Assembly: GCA_017437785.1 (NCBI GenBank)
Contig: JAFRXH010000011.1
Coordinates: 1-64,000, forward strand
Source: Lachnospiraceae bacterium
GTDB taxonomy: Bacteria; Bacillota; Clostridia; Lachnospirales; Lachnospiraceae
Reading direction: 5' to 3'
Length of the DNA: 64,000 nucleotides
Numbering within the stretch: the stretch's first letter is position 1; each line of letters opens with the position of its first letter. Of this stretch, positions 55,295-64,000 are shown one piece after another. A program made the position numbers and the translations under genes. The notes beneath the pieces are model-generated. The model ran no database searches. It was not told where the DNA came from and worked only from the letters and a program-made list of their open reading frames with translations.

Positions 55295-56131
55295 ATGAAA
55301 AAGATCTGTGTGATCAGTAACAGCATAAAGGATCCGGGCCTTAAAGAGGGACGGAATGTATGCAGCAAGATAGAGAAGGTATCGGGCAAAGAGCCTGTCC
55401 AGCTTTTGGATGTATGTGATAAGACACTGGATGTGGAAGAAGGCACCGGGGCGGTTATGGTTCTGGGAGGCGACGGAACCCTTCTTTCCGTAGCGATACG
55501 TCTGCGTAAGCTCGATATCCCCATGCTGGGAGTCAATCTGGGGCATGTGGGTTATCTGGCGGAGGTGGAAGCCGGTGAGGTCGAAGATGCCATAAGGCGC
55601 ATCATGAATGATGAGTTTGTCATAGAAGAGCGCATGATGCTGGCGGGATATACCTGTATAGGCGGAGTAAAGAGTGAGTTTGATCATGCGCTTAATGATA
55701 TAGTATTAAGTCGCCACGGCGATCTGCAGGTGGCATCCTACAGGATATTTGTCAACGATGTGTTTCTGTATGAGTATTCGGGCGACGGAATAATCATAAG
55801 CACGCCTACAGGTTCGACCGGGTATAATCTTTCGGCTGCAGGTCCCATAGTGGAGCCGTCTGCCAGTCTTTTAGTCCTTACGCCTATCTGCCCGCATACT
55901 TTAAATACGCGCAGTATCGTTTTGTCCGATGAGGATACGATAAGGGTTGAACTCCTTCCCGGACGCAGTGCGAAGGAGGCATCGGCCGGGACGTTTTTTG
56001 ACGGATTGCCGATGGGTGTGCTTTCTGCAGGCGATCATATAGAGGTGCGTAAGAGCAAGAGGGTATGCCGTTTTATCAAGCTGGGCAGCGACGGTTTCCT
56101 TCAGGTGCTCAGAAAGAAACTGGTGAATTAG
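55295..56131 (+). CDS. nadK: NAD kinase
   Basis: NAD kinase, 278 residues, making NADP. The GGDGT motif is in VLGGDGTLLSVA, the second ligand block is ALNDIVLSRHG, and the glycine/threonine-rich loop SGDGIIISTPTGSTGYNLSA is complete. The start is 8 bases after the tlyA stop. recN follows 10 bases downstream; the argR gene often found between them in relatives is absent. Confidence 0.96.
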   Translation: MKKICVISNSIKDPGLKEGRNVCSKIEKVSGKEPVQLLDVCDKTLDVEEGTGAVMVLGGDGTLLSVAIRLRKLDIPMLGVNLGHVGYLAEVEAGEVEDAIRRIMNDEFVIEERMMLAGYTCIGGVKSEFDHALNDIVLSRHGDLQVASYRIFVNDVFLYEYSGDGIIISTPTGSTGYNLSAAGPIVEPSASLLVLTPICPHTLNTRSIVLSDEDTIRVELLPGRSAKEASAGTFFDGLPMGVLSAGDHIEVRKSKRVCRFIKLGSDGFLQVLRKKLVN

Positions 56132-56141
56132 AGGAAAAAGG

Positions 56142-57827
56142 ATGTTAGACAGTATTTCGGTGAAGAATCTGGCCCTGATCAGACAGGCGGATATAGAACT
56201 GTGTGAAGGGCTCAATATATTAAGCGGTGAGACGGGAGCCGGCAAGTCGATACTGATAGGCTCTGTTAATCTGTGCCTTGGGGCCAAGGCCGACAAGAGC
56301 ATGATCAGGGACGGCGCGGAGTATGCGCTGATCGAGCTGGTATTCCATGTGGATAATCCGGCTACCACGCAGGCCATTAAGGATATGGAACTGCCGATAG
56401 AGGAAGACGGTACGGTCATAATCAGCCGCAGGATAACTCCCAGCCGTTCTTCGATAAAGGTGTGCGGTGAGAGTGTGAGTGTAAAGCAGGTGCGTGATCT
56501 GGCCCAGCTTCTTATCGATGTGCACGGGCAGCATGAGCATCAGTCGCTTCTGCACCCGCAGCGCCATGCGCAGCTTCTGGATGAATACTGTATGGATGAG
56601 ATAGCATCCCTGCTTAAGGATACGGCTGTAGAGTATGATGAATACAAAAAGATCACCGGGCGTCTTGAGGCGCTGGACATCGACGATAATGCCCGCCGCC
56701 GGGAGATGGATCTGGCGGAGTACGAGATAAACGAGATTGAAGAAGCTGCGCTGCGTCCCGGCGAGGAAGACGAACTGGATGATGAATTCCGCCGTATGAA
56801 GGGGGCGAGGGACAGTTTTGAAGGCCTTAACAAGGTGCAGGAGCTTCTGGATGATGAAAATGCCGGCGCTCTGGATGCACTGGGACACGCCGTGCACGAG
56901 ATGAAACAGGCTTCTTCGGTAAATGAAGCCCTTACCGACGATGCACAGGCCCTGGCAACGGCGGAAGATACCATAAGGGATGTACTTAGGGATGTAAGGG
57001 ATATCCTTGATGACGGGGCTTTCGATCCCAGGCATTTTGATGAGGTGGAAGAGCGGCTGGATACCATACGCCGTATCAGCGCCAGGTATGGCGGCAGCGA
57101 AGAAGCGGCGCTGGATTATCTTGAAAGAAGGAAAGAGGAACTAAGGGAATTAAACGATCTTGACGAGAGCAGAATGAAGCTGAACGCGCTTAAGAAAGAG
57201 AGCGAGGAGAAGCTTGATAAACTCTGCGGAAAGCTTAACGCAAAGCGCAAAAAGGCTGCCCTGGCGCTTAAGAAAGAGATAAGCGCGGTACTGGAGGATC
57301 TTAATTTCCTTAAAGTGGAATTTGAAGTGAGCATTAAGCCTCACGGCAGATATACGGCTGCCGGCAATGATGATGTTGAATTCCTTATCAGCTTAAATCC
57401 CGGAGAGAGCTTAAGATCGCTTAAGGATGTGGCAAGCGGAGGCGAGCTTTCACGTATCATGCTGGCTCTTAAATCCGTATTTGCCGCAAAGGATGACATA
57501 GAGACCCTTATATTTGATGAAATAGACAGCGGTATCAGCGGAAAGACCGCCTGGAAGGTATCAGAGAAGATGGGGGCATTAAGCCTTGGAAGGCAGCTTA
57601 TATGTATAACCCATCTGCCCCAGATAGCGGCTATGGCTGATAAGCATTTCCTTATCGAAAAAAAGGAAGCGGACGGCAAGACTGAGACGATGATCAACGC
57701 GCTTGAGAGGTCGGAAGAGGAAACGGAACTGGCAAGGATGCTGGGCGGAGACGAGATAAGCGGGGCTGTACTGGCCAATGCAAAGGAGCTTAAGGAGCGT
57801 GCGAACGCCGTAAAGGGCAAAAAATAA
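56142..57827 (+). CDS. recN: DNA repair protein RecN
   Basis: RecN, 561 residues, an SMC-like ATPase for double-strand-break repair. Walker A is GETGAGKS near residue 30, a central coiled coil of about 300 residues follows, the ABC signature is SGGELSR and Walker B is LIFDEIDSGISG. The ATG follows GAGGAAAAAGG. It is the last gene of the operon that begins at gls24. Confidence 0.97.
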   Translation: MLDSISVKNLALIRQADIELCEGLNILSGETGAGKSILIGSVNLCLGAKADKSMIRDGAEYALIELVFHVDNPATTQAIKDMELPIEEDGTVIISRRITPSRSSIKVCGESVSVKQVRDLAQLLIDVHGQHEHQSLLHPQRHAQLLDEYCMDEIASLLKDTAVEYDEYKKITGRLEALDIDDNARRREMDLAEYEINEIEEAALRPGEEDELDDEFRRMKGARDSFEGLNKVQELLDDENAGALDALGHAVHEMKQASSVNEALTDDAQALATAEDTIRDVLRDVRDILDDGAFDPRHFDEVEERLDTIRRISARYGGSEEAALDYLERRKEELRELNDLDESRMKLNALKKESEEKLDKLCGKLNAKRKKAALALKKEISAVLEDLNFLKVEFEVSIKPHGRYTAAGNDDVEFLISLNPGESLRSLKDVASGGELSRIMLALKSVFAAKDDIETLIFDEIDSGISGKTAWKVSEKMGALSLGRQLICITHLPQIAAMADKHFLIEKKEADGKTETMINALERSEEETELARMLGGDEISGAVLANAKELKERANAVKGKK

Positions 57828-57832
57828 AGACT

Positions 57833-57861
57833 TTGCATCGGAGTATGAAATAGTATATAAT
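57833..57861 (+). promoter_or_regulatory. Promoter of glgA
   Basis: TTGCAT (57833-57838), a 17-base spacer and an exact TATAAT (57856-57861), 68 bases before the ATG. It begins only 6 bases after the recN stop; no terminator separates them. Confidence 0.75.
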
Positions 57862-57929
57862 ATCCTGTGGAATAAAAATGCGGCGTGGGGGGGACGAGCT
57901 GCCGTAAAATAACATATGGAGGGAAGGTA

Positions 57930-59384
57930 ATGAAGAATATTCTTTTTATTGCATCCGAGGGTGTACCTTTTATCAAGACCGGCGGTCTGGCCGATGTAGT
58001 CGGATCACTGCCCAAGTGCGTTGATAAGAGGTATTTTGACGTAAGAGTAATGCTTCCCAAATATACCTGCATATCGCAGGAAATGAAGGACAAGATGAAG
58101 TATAAGACCCACTTCTACATGGATTTCCATTGGAAGAACGAGTATGTGGGCATACTTGAAGCCGAGGTCGAAGGGGTTAAGTATTATTTCATCGATAATG
58201 AGATGATGTTCGGAGGCTTCAGACCTTACAGCGGCAATTTCTACGACGATATCGTGAAATTTGCCTTCTTCTCAAAGGCCGCCCTTTCGGCTATCCCGCT
58301 TCTGGATTTTGAGCCTGATCTTTTACACTGCCATGACTGGCAGACCGGCCTCGTTCCCGTATATCTTAAGGAGAGGTTCCGCAACAACCCTCTCTTTGCT
58401 AGGATGAAGAGCGTGATGACCATTCATAACCTTAAGTTCCAGGGAAGATGGGATGTAAAGGAAGTGAGGGATATAACGGGCATACCTGAGGAATTCTTTA
58501 CACCTGACAAGCTTGAGAGTTACAGGGATGCAAACCTCTTAAAGGGTGGTCTGGTTTATGCGGATGCGATAACCACCGTATCGGACACCTATGCGGAGGA
58601 GATAAAGACACCTTTCTACGGCGAAGGACTGGACGGACTGTTAAAGGCACGAAGCGGGGATCTGCGCGGTACCGTTAACGGTATAGATTACGAAGAGTAC
58701 GATCCGTCAAAGGACAGTTATATAGATTATAAATATAATGCAAAGAATTTCCGTAAGGAAAAGATAAAGAATAAAAAAGCACTGCAAAAACAGTTGGGAC
58801 TGGAAGAAGACGAGAAGATAATGATGATAGGCATAGTATCGCGTCTTACTGACCAGAAGGGCTTTGACCTGATAGCCTATATTATGGATGAACTGTGTCA
58901 GGATGCGGTGCAGATCGTTGTGCTGGGAACAGGAGAAGAACGTTACGAGAATATGTTCAAGCACTTTGACTGGAAATACGGCGGAAAGGTATCTGCGAAT
59001 ATCTATTATTCGGAGGAGCTCTCACATAAGATATATGCCGCATGTGATGCGTTCCTTATGCCTTCCATGTTCGAGCCCTGCGGGCTTTCGCAGCTGATGG
59101 CACTGCGTTACGGTACCGTGCCTATCGTGCGTGAGACCGGCGGACTTAAAGATACGGTGCAGCCTTACAACGAGTTTGACTCTACCGGCACCGGATTTTC
59201 GTTTATGAATTATAATGCTCATGAGATGCTCGCTACCATACGTTATGCCGAAAAGATATATTACGACAAGCGCCGTGAGTGGAATAAAATGATAGACAGG
59301 GATATGGCTGTTGATTTCTCCTGGCATGTATCGGCCGGGAAATATCAGGAGATGTATGACTGGCTGATTGGAGATAAGGTCTGA
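57930..59384 (+). CDS. glgA: Glycogen synthase (ADP-glucose type)
   Basis: GT5 glycogen synthase, 484 residues, extending alpha-1,4-glucan from ADP-glucose. The N-terminal KTGGLADVVGSLPK holds the ADP-glucose-binding lysine; LLHCHDWQTGLVPVYL, VNGIDYEEYDPS and MPSMFEPCGLSQLMALRYG, the catalytic E region, are canonical. ATG 57930 is preceded by GGAGGGAAGGTA. No other glycogen genes (glgB, C, P) lie in the window. The stop and next start share a base (TGATG), coupling it to an uncharacterised membrane-protein cluster. Confidence 0.96.
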   Translation: MKNILFIASEGVPFIKTGGLADVVGSLPKCVDKRYFDVRVMLPKYTCISQEMKDKMKYKTHFYMDFHWKNEYVGILEAEVEGVKYYFIDNEMMFGGFRPYSGNFYDDIVKFAFFSKAALSAIPLLDFEPDLLHCHDWQTGLVPVYLKERFRNNPLFARMKSVMTIHNLKFQGRWDVKEVRDITGIPEEFFTPDKLESYRDANLLKGGLVYADAITTVSDTYAEEIKTPFYGEGLDGLLKARSGDLRGTVNGIDYEEYDPSKDSYIDYKYNAKNFRKEKIKNKKALQKQLGLEEDEKIMMIGIVSRLTDQKGFDLIAYIMDELCQDAVQIVVLGTGEERYENMFKHFDWKYGGKVSANIYYSEELSHKIYAACDAFLMPSMFEPCGLSQLMALRYGTVPIVRETGGLKDTVQPYNEFDSTGTGFSFMNYNAHEMLATIRYAEKIYYDKRREWNKMIDRDMAVDFSWHVSAGKYQEMYDWLIGDKV

Positions 59385-61318
59385 TGAATAACAAACTGAG
59401 CAGGATAATACTTGCTGCTTTTGTACTTCCCATACTGATATGTGCACTCAGCTTTGATGCATATGCAGGAGGAAATAACAGTTCTGATTTTGATGTTAAG
59501 AGCAGCTCCGGGATGAATGTGGAAGGAGATGTTGTATACGCTTACATCCAGGTGAGTAATGACGGTGACGATTTCGGCGGATATGTACGGCTTGTCTTAA
59601 GTCAGGGCAACTCCCAGGCGTTCGTTTATGAGAACTATGTGGCGATAGCTTCCGGCAGTACAGAGAACGTAACAATAGGGATACCTGTCCCCGAGTCAGT
59701 CAGCCTTGAGGATTATGATGCTACTGTAAAGATACTGGATATGAAGGGGAATGAGCTTTATTCGGCCAGGCAGAAGAAGCTCTTTACCATGAGTTCATCA
59801 CAGCAGATCGGTATCCTGACCGACAGCAGCAAAGGCATGGATTATATTGAGAAGGCTTTTAACAACAGCTATGGGGGGTATTACTACCCGGGGTACACCG
59901 GCGGTAATGAAGAATGGGAAAGCCTTTATATGATGGCTTCGGAGCTGAATGACGGTCATACTCTAAAACAGATGAGCTATCTCTTTATTGATGATTTTGA
60001 TCTTTCCACCCTGAAAGAGGATCAGATAGAGGCAATAGAGGAGTGGACACGTCTGGGAGGCGTACTTGTTATCGGTACAGGAAGTAATCTGGATAAATGC
60101 TTTGATGCGTTTGACCCCAACTTCATCCAGCTTGAACTGGGAAACAAGTATACTTATTCCAATTTCAGTTATTATTCAAACAGCGGATATATCTCCGTAG
60201 CGGATCTGAACTTTAAAGGACCGTATACTGCAATATGCTATGGTGAGCTTTATAAGATGGATTCAGGCAGGGGAGCGATAGTAGTATCGAGCTTTGCATT
60301 GTCCGATCCTGATGTCAATGATTCCTATTTTGGCTCGGATCTTTATACAAATCTGACGAGTGTTAAAAATTCGGCAGGAAGCAGCAGCGGCAGTTCAAGG
60401 TCACTTTCTATATATGATATGAGAAAAGATTACGGCGTAATGCAGGGAAGGAGCAATTTCAGCCCTACTGTGCTGCGTATTGTCATTTTTATATATGTTT
60501 TCCTTGTGGGCCCGGGTTTATACCTCATACTTAAGAAATTAAAAAAGCGGGAGAAGATATGGATCGCCATACCAGTTGTCTCGCTGGTATTCGTGTTGCT
60601 GGTGTTCCTTTTGAGCAGGGGCTTTGATATGCGTTCCAAACAGTTTACCACTGTGCGCATAGCCAACGGTGACAGCAAAGCAGAGGAGACCGATTACATC
60701 TTCGGCTTTTCGGCCGACCGCAAGGACTGGAATATCACCTTAAATGATTATGCCAACGCAGCCGGTCCCGTCTTTTTTGAGACCAACTATGTATATAATC
60801 ATAATCAGACAGATGATGTATTCCGGTACCGGACTTCAAATAATACGGCGGGTACACAGCTGTGCTATTCGCCATCCGGCGGATTTGACAGTGCGTTCTT
60901 CAAGACCAAGAGCGAAAACAGTATCGGGGACGGCACGTTTACAGCACATATAGAGCTGGATAATTCAAAGATCGTGGGAGAACTTAAAAATGATACGGAA
61001 TATGATCTTGATTACGTGCTTTTAGTGAGTTACGGATATTACGACATAATAGAAAATGTTAAGAGCGGTGAGAATAAGACAATAAATTCGAAGTCCCGTC
61101 AACGTTATACAGATGAGAACACTATAGAGAGTGTGGCCAGAAAATTCTACGATTACGGGGATTACGAAGAAGCAAAGATGTATATGGCACTGTTTTTTGC
61201 AGCACATGAACTCAATAATGAGGGCAGCTTTGCTGTGGGTGTTTGCAAGAATAATAACAGAGTTTTAAAGGGAGGCGTATCCGAGGAATCGTTCCTTTGT
61301 GTATACGGGGTGGAATAA
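59384..61318 (+). CDS. Secreted/membrane protein of unknown function in an ABC-transporter cluster
   Basis: I do not recognise a named family with certainty. The product has 644 residues. A signal peptide (LAAFVLPILICALSFDAYAGG) is followed by an extracellular region of about 330 residues. This starts with a beta-rich, CARF-unrelated domain (VYAYIQVSNDGDDFGGYVRL) and continues with a glutamine-amidotransferase-like Rossmann segment containing LSTLKEDQIEAIEEWTRLGG and VLVIGTG. Two TM helices lie near 365-385 and 395-412, then a second extracellular domain of about 230 residues. The GATase-like plus TM pattern recalls components next to GldA/GldG-type ABC systems. It overlaps glgA by one base; the ATPase gene follows 3 bases after its stop. 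Confidence 0.7.
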   Translation: MNNKLSRIILAAFVLPILICALSFDAYAGGNNSSDFDVKSSSGMNVEGDVVYAYIQVSNDGDDFGGYVRLVLSQGNSQAFVYENYVAIASGSTENVTIGIPVPESVSLEDYDATVKILDMKGNELYSARQKKLFTMSSSQQIGILTDSSKGMDYIEKAFNNSYGGYYYPGYTGGNEEWESLYMMASELNDGHTLKQMSYLFIDDFDLSTLKEDQIEAIEEWTRLGGVLVIGTGSNLDKCFDAFDPNFIQLELGNKYTYSNFSYYSNSGYISVADLNFKGPYTAICYGELYKMDSGRGAIVVSSFALSDPDVNDSYFGSDLYTNLTSVKNSAGSSSGSSRSLSIYDMRKDYGVMQGRSNFSPTVLRIVIFIYVFLVGPGLYLILKKLKKREKIWIAIPVVSLVFVLLVFLLSRGFDMRSKQFTTVRIANGDSKAEETDYIFGFSADRKDWNITLNDYANAAGPVFFETNYVYNHNQTDDVFRYRTSNNTAGTQLCYSPSGGFDSAFFKTKSENSIGDGTFTAHIELDNSKIVGELKNDTEYDLDYVLLVSYGYYDIIENVKSGENKTINSKSRQRYTDENTIESVARKFYDYGDYEEAKMYMALFFAAHELNNEGSFAVGVCKNNNRVLKGGVSEESFLCVYGVE

Positions 61319-61321
61319 GAG

Positions 61322-62539
61322 ATGCTGTATCTTGAAAGACTCATAAAAAATTACGGCAGTTTCAGAGCTGTAGACGGTCTGTCTCTTCATGTTCCCAAGG
61401 GTGATCTGTTTGGTTTTGTCGGGCCTAACGGCGCGGGAAAGACAACTACCATACGTATGCTCTGCGGACTGTTAAAGCCGGATTTCGGCAATGTCTATAT
61501 AGCAGGCTACGAACTGCGCAGACAGTCGGAGGCAGTAAGGCGCTGTATAGGGTATATACCCGACTTTTTCGGAGTATATGATAATCTGAAAGTGCGCGAG
61601 TATATGGAATTCTACGGATCCATATACGGAATAGAAGATATGGATATAAGGAAGATGACAGGTGATCTTCTGGAACTGGTGAGTCTGTCCGGACAGGAGG
61701 ATAATTATGTGGACGGTCTCTCACGTGGTATGAAGCAGAGACTGTGCGTAGCCAGGGCACTCTTACATAATCCGGAACTTCTGGTCATGGATGAGCCGTC
61801 ATCAGGTCTGGATCCGGGTGCCAGGGTCGAAATGAAGGAACTGCTCATGAACCTTAATTCCATGGGCAAGACGATCCTGATAAGTTCGCATATACTGTCG
61901 GACATTTCGGAGATGTGTACCAGCGTAGGCATAATGAACAAAGGCAGGCTGGTTACTGCCGGAAAGATGGAAGATGTACTGGGGCTGGGACGCAATACGC
62001 ACCATGTGATAATCACGGTCAGCAGCGATACCCAGCAGGCGGCTCTCTGCCTTAAAGAACTTCCCGGAATAGAGCTCGTTTCTCTTCGTGAGAATGAGAT
62101 GGTAGTTAATTTTGACGGCAGCGATCAGGAGCTTAACCGCGTGATCGGATCGTTGATGACCGGCGGTGTAATGGTAGCAGGATTCAGACGTGAGGAAAGC
62201 AATTTAGAGACGCTGTTCATGCAGCTTACTACAGGTCAGATCCAGCCGCCTCAGAATGTGGGCGGTGCAAACATAAATCTGCAGCAGAGCGGTGCTCCGC
62301 AGGGGCAGCAGTTTGGCGCTCCGATGGGAATGCCGCAGGGGCAGCAGTTTGGCACTCCGATGGGAATGCCTATGGGGCCGCAGTCCGGTGCGCCTATGGG
62401 ACAGCCTATGGGGCCGCAGCCCGGTACGCCTTTGGGACAGCCGGTGATGCAGGCGGCTCAGTCTCCGATGGGAATGCTTAAACAGCAGAATACTGATACA
62501 AATGATCAGCAGGGGGATATGGGAAATGGCAATGCCTAA
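61322..62539 (+). CDS. ABC transporter ATPase with repetitive Gln/Pro/Gly/Met tail
   Basis: ABC ATPase, 405 residues. The first 300 residues are a normal CcmA/NatA-type subunit: Walker A GPNGAGKTT, signature LSRGMKQRL (R for the usual G), Walker B LLVMDEPSSGLDP and switch ISSHILSD. After about residue 315 there is a low-complexity tail of about 90 residues made of repeated GMPQGQQFG / GQPMGPQ-type units, unusual for this family. The family normally ends near residue 300-310. The permease gene starts inside its 3' end (14-base overlap). It should power export or membrane-protein handling with the next gene's product. Confidence 0.88.
   Translation: MLYLERLIKNYGSFRAVDGLSLHVPKGDLFGFVGPNGAGKTTTIRMLCGLLKPDFGNVYIAGYELRRQSEAVRRCIGYIPDFFGVYDNLKVREYMEFYGSIYGIEDMDIRKMTGDLLELVSLSGQEDNYVDGLSRGMKQRLCVARALLHNPELLVMDEPSSGLDPGARVEMKELLMNLNSMGKTILISSHILSDISEMCTSVGIMNKGRLVTAGKMEDVLGLGRNTHHVIITVSSDTQQAALCLKELPGIELVSLRENEMVVNFDGSDQELNRVIGSLMTGGVMVAGFRREESNLETLFMQLTTGQIQPPQNVGGANINLQQSGAPQGQQFGAPMGMPQGQQFGTPMGMPMGPQSGAPMGQPMGPQPGTPLGQPVMQAAQSPMGMLKQQNTDTNDQQGDMGNGNA
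62287..62440 (+). repeat. Coding tandem repeat in the ABC ATPase tail
   Basis: Imperfect repeats of about 36 and 39 bases encode the Gln/Pro/Gly/Met tail. One unit type carries GGGGCAGCAGTTTGGC and CCGATGGGAATGCC (around 62303-62370). A second carries GCCTATGGGACAGCC and ATGGGGCCGCAG (around 62370-62435). Copy differences are few, so the array is probably recently expanded. Confidence 0.8.
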
Positions 62540-63440
62540 GTTTAAACTGCCCGGTAAGATAAGGATAAATCCCATAGTAAAGAAAGACTTAAAGGTGATA
62601 TCACGCAGTATGAAGATCGCCTGGGCGGTCTTTGCATACGAGATGGTACTGGCCATAATCTTTTTCTTTGCCGTGTATATTATTTTTGATGCTATGTCAT
62701 CCTACGGATATACTTCCGATTATCAGGAGTTTATGACTTTATTCCCGGTAATAGCGGGAGTGGAGTTTGCGATAATTGCTTTGGTGATGCCTATTATCAC
62801 GGCTTCTGCCATATCGGGCGAGAAAGAAAAGCAGACCTTTGATCTGCTCATGACCACGGTCATGACTCCAAGAGCTATAGTCCGCGGAAAAGTGGGATCC
62901 GCCGTCATAAGGATGATGGTCTTTATTATAGGCAGTATTCCCCTTATGGCTCTGTCCTTTACCATAGGAGGGCTGAGCTGGTGGAACCTGGCAGTCACTA
63001 TGGTAGCATTCCTGATTTTTGCCATACTTACGGGATCCATAGGTATATTTGCTTCGACGATCACCAAAAAGTCGATTACCGCGATAATTCTTACTTATGT
63101 ATTTTATTTTATATTTGCGAATATGAGCATAGTACCCACACTTATAGTGATATTCACGTCCACATTTTCACCGATGAATGTTGTTTCCATACTGATGCTG
63201 ATAAACCCTGTTGCGGCTGTAATAGAGATGTTCCTTCTTATGCTGGGAGGAGATACGCTCTTTAACGGAAATCCGCTGGGATTCTGGAGCGGCTGGGGCT
63301 GGGTGGTACTGTCCGGTGTGACAATGCTGCTCATGTCATGGGGACTTCAGATGCTGGCAGCATGGAGGATCGATCCTCTTCACGGTTATATCATAGTTCA
63401 GAAGAAAAAGAAAAAAGTTAAAGGAGTGGCACTTAATTGA
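62526..63440 (+). CDS. ABC-2 type transporter permease
   Basis: Permease of 304 residues with six hydrophobic segments: near 36-58, 78-100, 125-150, 155-180, 190-222 and 255-280. The conserved cytoplasmic loop EKEKQTFDLLMTTVMTPRAIVRGK and the preceding ITASAISGE are typical of the ABC-2 permeases that partner CcmA/NatA-type ATPases. ATG 62526 follows AGGGGGAT; an ATG two codons later is also possible. A basic run (KKKKKKVK) ends the protein. The start lies within the ATPase gene, and its stop overlaps the next start by 3 bases. Confidence 0.88.
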   Translation: MAMPKFKLPGKIRINPIVKKDLKVISRSMKIAWAVFAYEMVLAIIFFFAVYIIFDAMSSYGYTSDYQEFMTLFPVIAGVEFAIIALVMPIITASAISGEKEKQTFDLLMTTVMTPRAIVRGKVGSAVIRMMVFIIGSIPLMALSFTIGGLSWWNLAVTMVAFLIFAILTGSIGIFASTITKKSITAIILTYVFYFIFANMSIVPTLIVIFTSTFSPMNVVSILMLINPVAAVIEMFLLMLGGDTLFNGNPLGFWSGWGWVVLSGVTMLLMSWGLQMLAAWRIDPLHGYIIVQKKKKKVKGVALN

Positions 63441-64000
63441 AAAAGGATAAAGAAAAAGGAAAGGGAAAAGAGTATATCATCACGTTCATAAAACGTGTTC
63501 AGGGCAGGATCAATACCCAGATAGTACTCCGCAGAGCGCTTGACGGGCTTTGCATAGGGCTTTTCCTCGCCTGCGTTCTTGAAGCCGTTGCGGTATTTAA
63601 GCCGTTTTATTATGTGCATTACTATGCGGCCGGGCTGATCATAGTGGGCTTGGTTGCAGGTATATTTATCGGCAGGATGAGTGCCAAGGATATGCGATTT
63701 GCAGCCAGACGAATTGACAGCTTCGGGCTGGATGAGCGCGTGATAACCGCTTATGAGAATATGGAAAAAGAAGGTGACAGCCCCTCACTGATCGCTTCTA
63801 TACAGAAGGATGATGCGCAGGAGCGCCTTAAGGATATAGCGGAACAGATCATCATTCCCATAAAGCTGGGATGGTACAGGCTGGTAATGCCTCTCCTTTT
63901 ATGCGTGCTGATGGCAGTGCTGTTTATGATGCCCAGCAAGGCAAAAGAGGCTGCAGAGGAACAGCATGAGGTCGAACAGGAGAGTGCGGAGCTTAAAGAA
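63437..64000 (+). CDS. Membrane protein, N-terminal part (partial; DUF4175-like)
   Basis: An open frame begins at TTG 63437 (TTGA overlap with the permease stop) and runs off the window; 188 codons are visible. AAAGGAG lies about 10 bases before the TTG. The N-terminus is very basic (KKDKEKGKGKEY), then two TM helices (about 40-55 and 65-82) enclose a short outer loop, and a third follows a cytoplasmic segment of about 80 residues with the RRIDSFGLDERVITAYE motif. This pattern resembles DUF4175-type proteins found with ABC/MoxR clusters, by memory only. A Glu-rich stretch follows TM3 at the window end. Confidence 0.65.
   Translation, partial: MKKDKEKGKGKEYIITFIKRVQGRINTQIVLRRALDGLCIGLFLACVLEAVAVFKPFYYVHYYAAGLIIVGLVAGIFIGRMSAKDMRFAARRIDSFGLDERVITAYENMEKEGDSPSLIASIQKDDAQERLKDIAEQIIIPIKLGWYRLVMPLLLCVLMAVLFMMPSKAKEAAEEQHEVEQESAELKE

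Overview
The window is a chromosomal segment of a low-to-mid GC Gram-positive anaerobe. It is most likely a gut or rumen Lachnospiraceae member (Clostridia). The evidence is the gene content and order: rpoB-rpoC, the str operon (rpsL-rpsG-fusA-tuf), the gls24-nusB-xseA-xseB-ispA-dxs-tlyA-nadK-recN block, YesM/YesN-type regulation of glycan genes, abundant GGDEF/EAL proteins, strong AGGAGG ribosome sites and lipoprotein-type binding proteins. No tRNA, rRNA, insertion sequence, prophage or CRISPR array is visible. Nearly everything is on the + strand; deoB is the one clear minus-strand gene.

Layout. 1-5.0 kb: 3' end of rpoB, complete rpoC, a terminator. 5.1-7.7 kb: an iron alcohol dehydrogenase / aldehyde dehydrogenase pair behind a nested RNA hairpin. 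7.7-11.1 kb: a promoter, a cobalamin riboswitch and a three-gene B12-type ABC importer. 11.1-12.9 kb: a c-di-GMP phosphodiesterase with a degenerate GGDEF domain. 12.9-17.6 kb: the str operon with a perfect promoter and a terminator-shaped leader hairpin; tuf has its own promoter. 17.7-20 kb: a six-TM chemoreceptor coupled to larB. 20-34 kb: an intracellular glycan-use region (GH5, a GGDEF-EAL-GGDEF protein, carboxylesterase, GH3, YesM kinase, YesN regulator, sugar-binding lipoprotein, fucose-isomerase-like enzyme). 34.1-44.8 kb: a signalling operon, described below. 44.8-46.1 kb: deoB between 25-bp inverted repeats. 46.2-49.1 kb: prfC and a transglutaminase-like lipoprotein. 49.1-57.8 kb: housekeeping operon. 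57.8-64 kb: glgA, translationally coupled to an uncharacterised membrane-protein/ABC-transporter cluster that runs off the window.

Most unusual region. The operon at 34.1-44.8 kb begins with a broken PBP-GGDEF gene: an internal deletion removed most of the cyclase domain, but the out-of-frame GGDEF tail is still readable and still overlaps the next start codon. It continues with a REC-GGDEF protein that has a second, degenerate GGDEF-like domain, a hybrid histidine kinase with REC and HPt, and a second hybrid kinase whose C-terminus is a complete DegV (fatty-acid-binding) domain. An HD phosphohydrolase, a short GspF-like membrane protein and a membrane-anchored spermidine-synthase-like protein follow. 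The combination suggests membrane or lipid state feeding a phosphorelay and c-di-GMP output; this is inference.

Gene calls rest on motif recognition by eye. Promoters, terminators and hairpins come from manual reading of consensus boxes and base pairing, without energy calculation.
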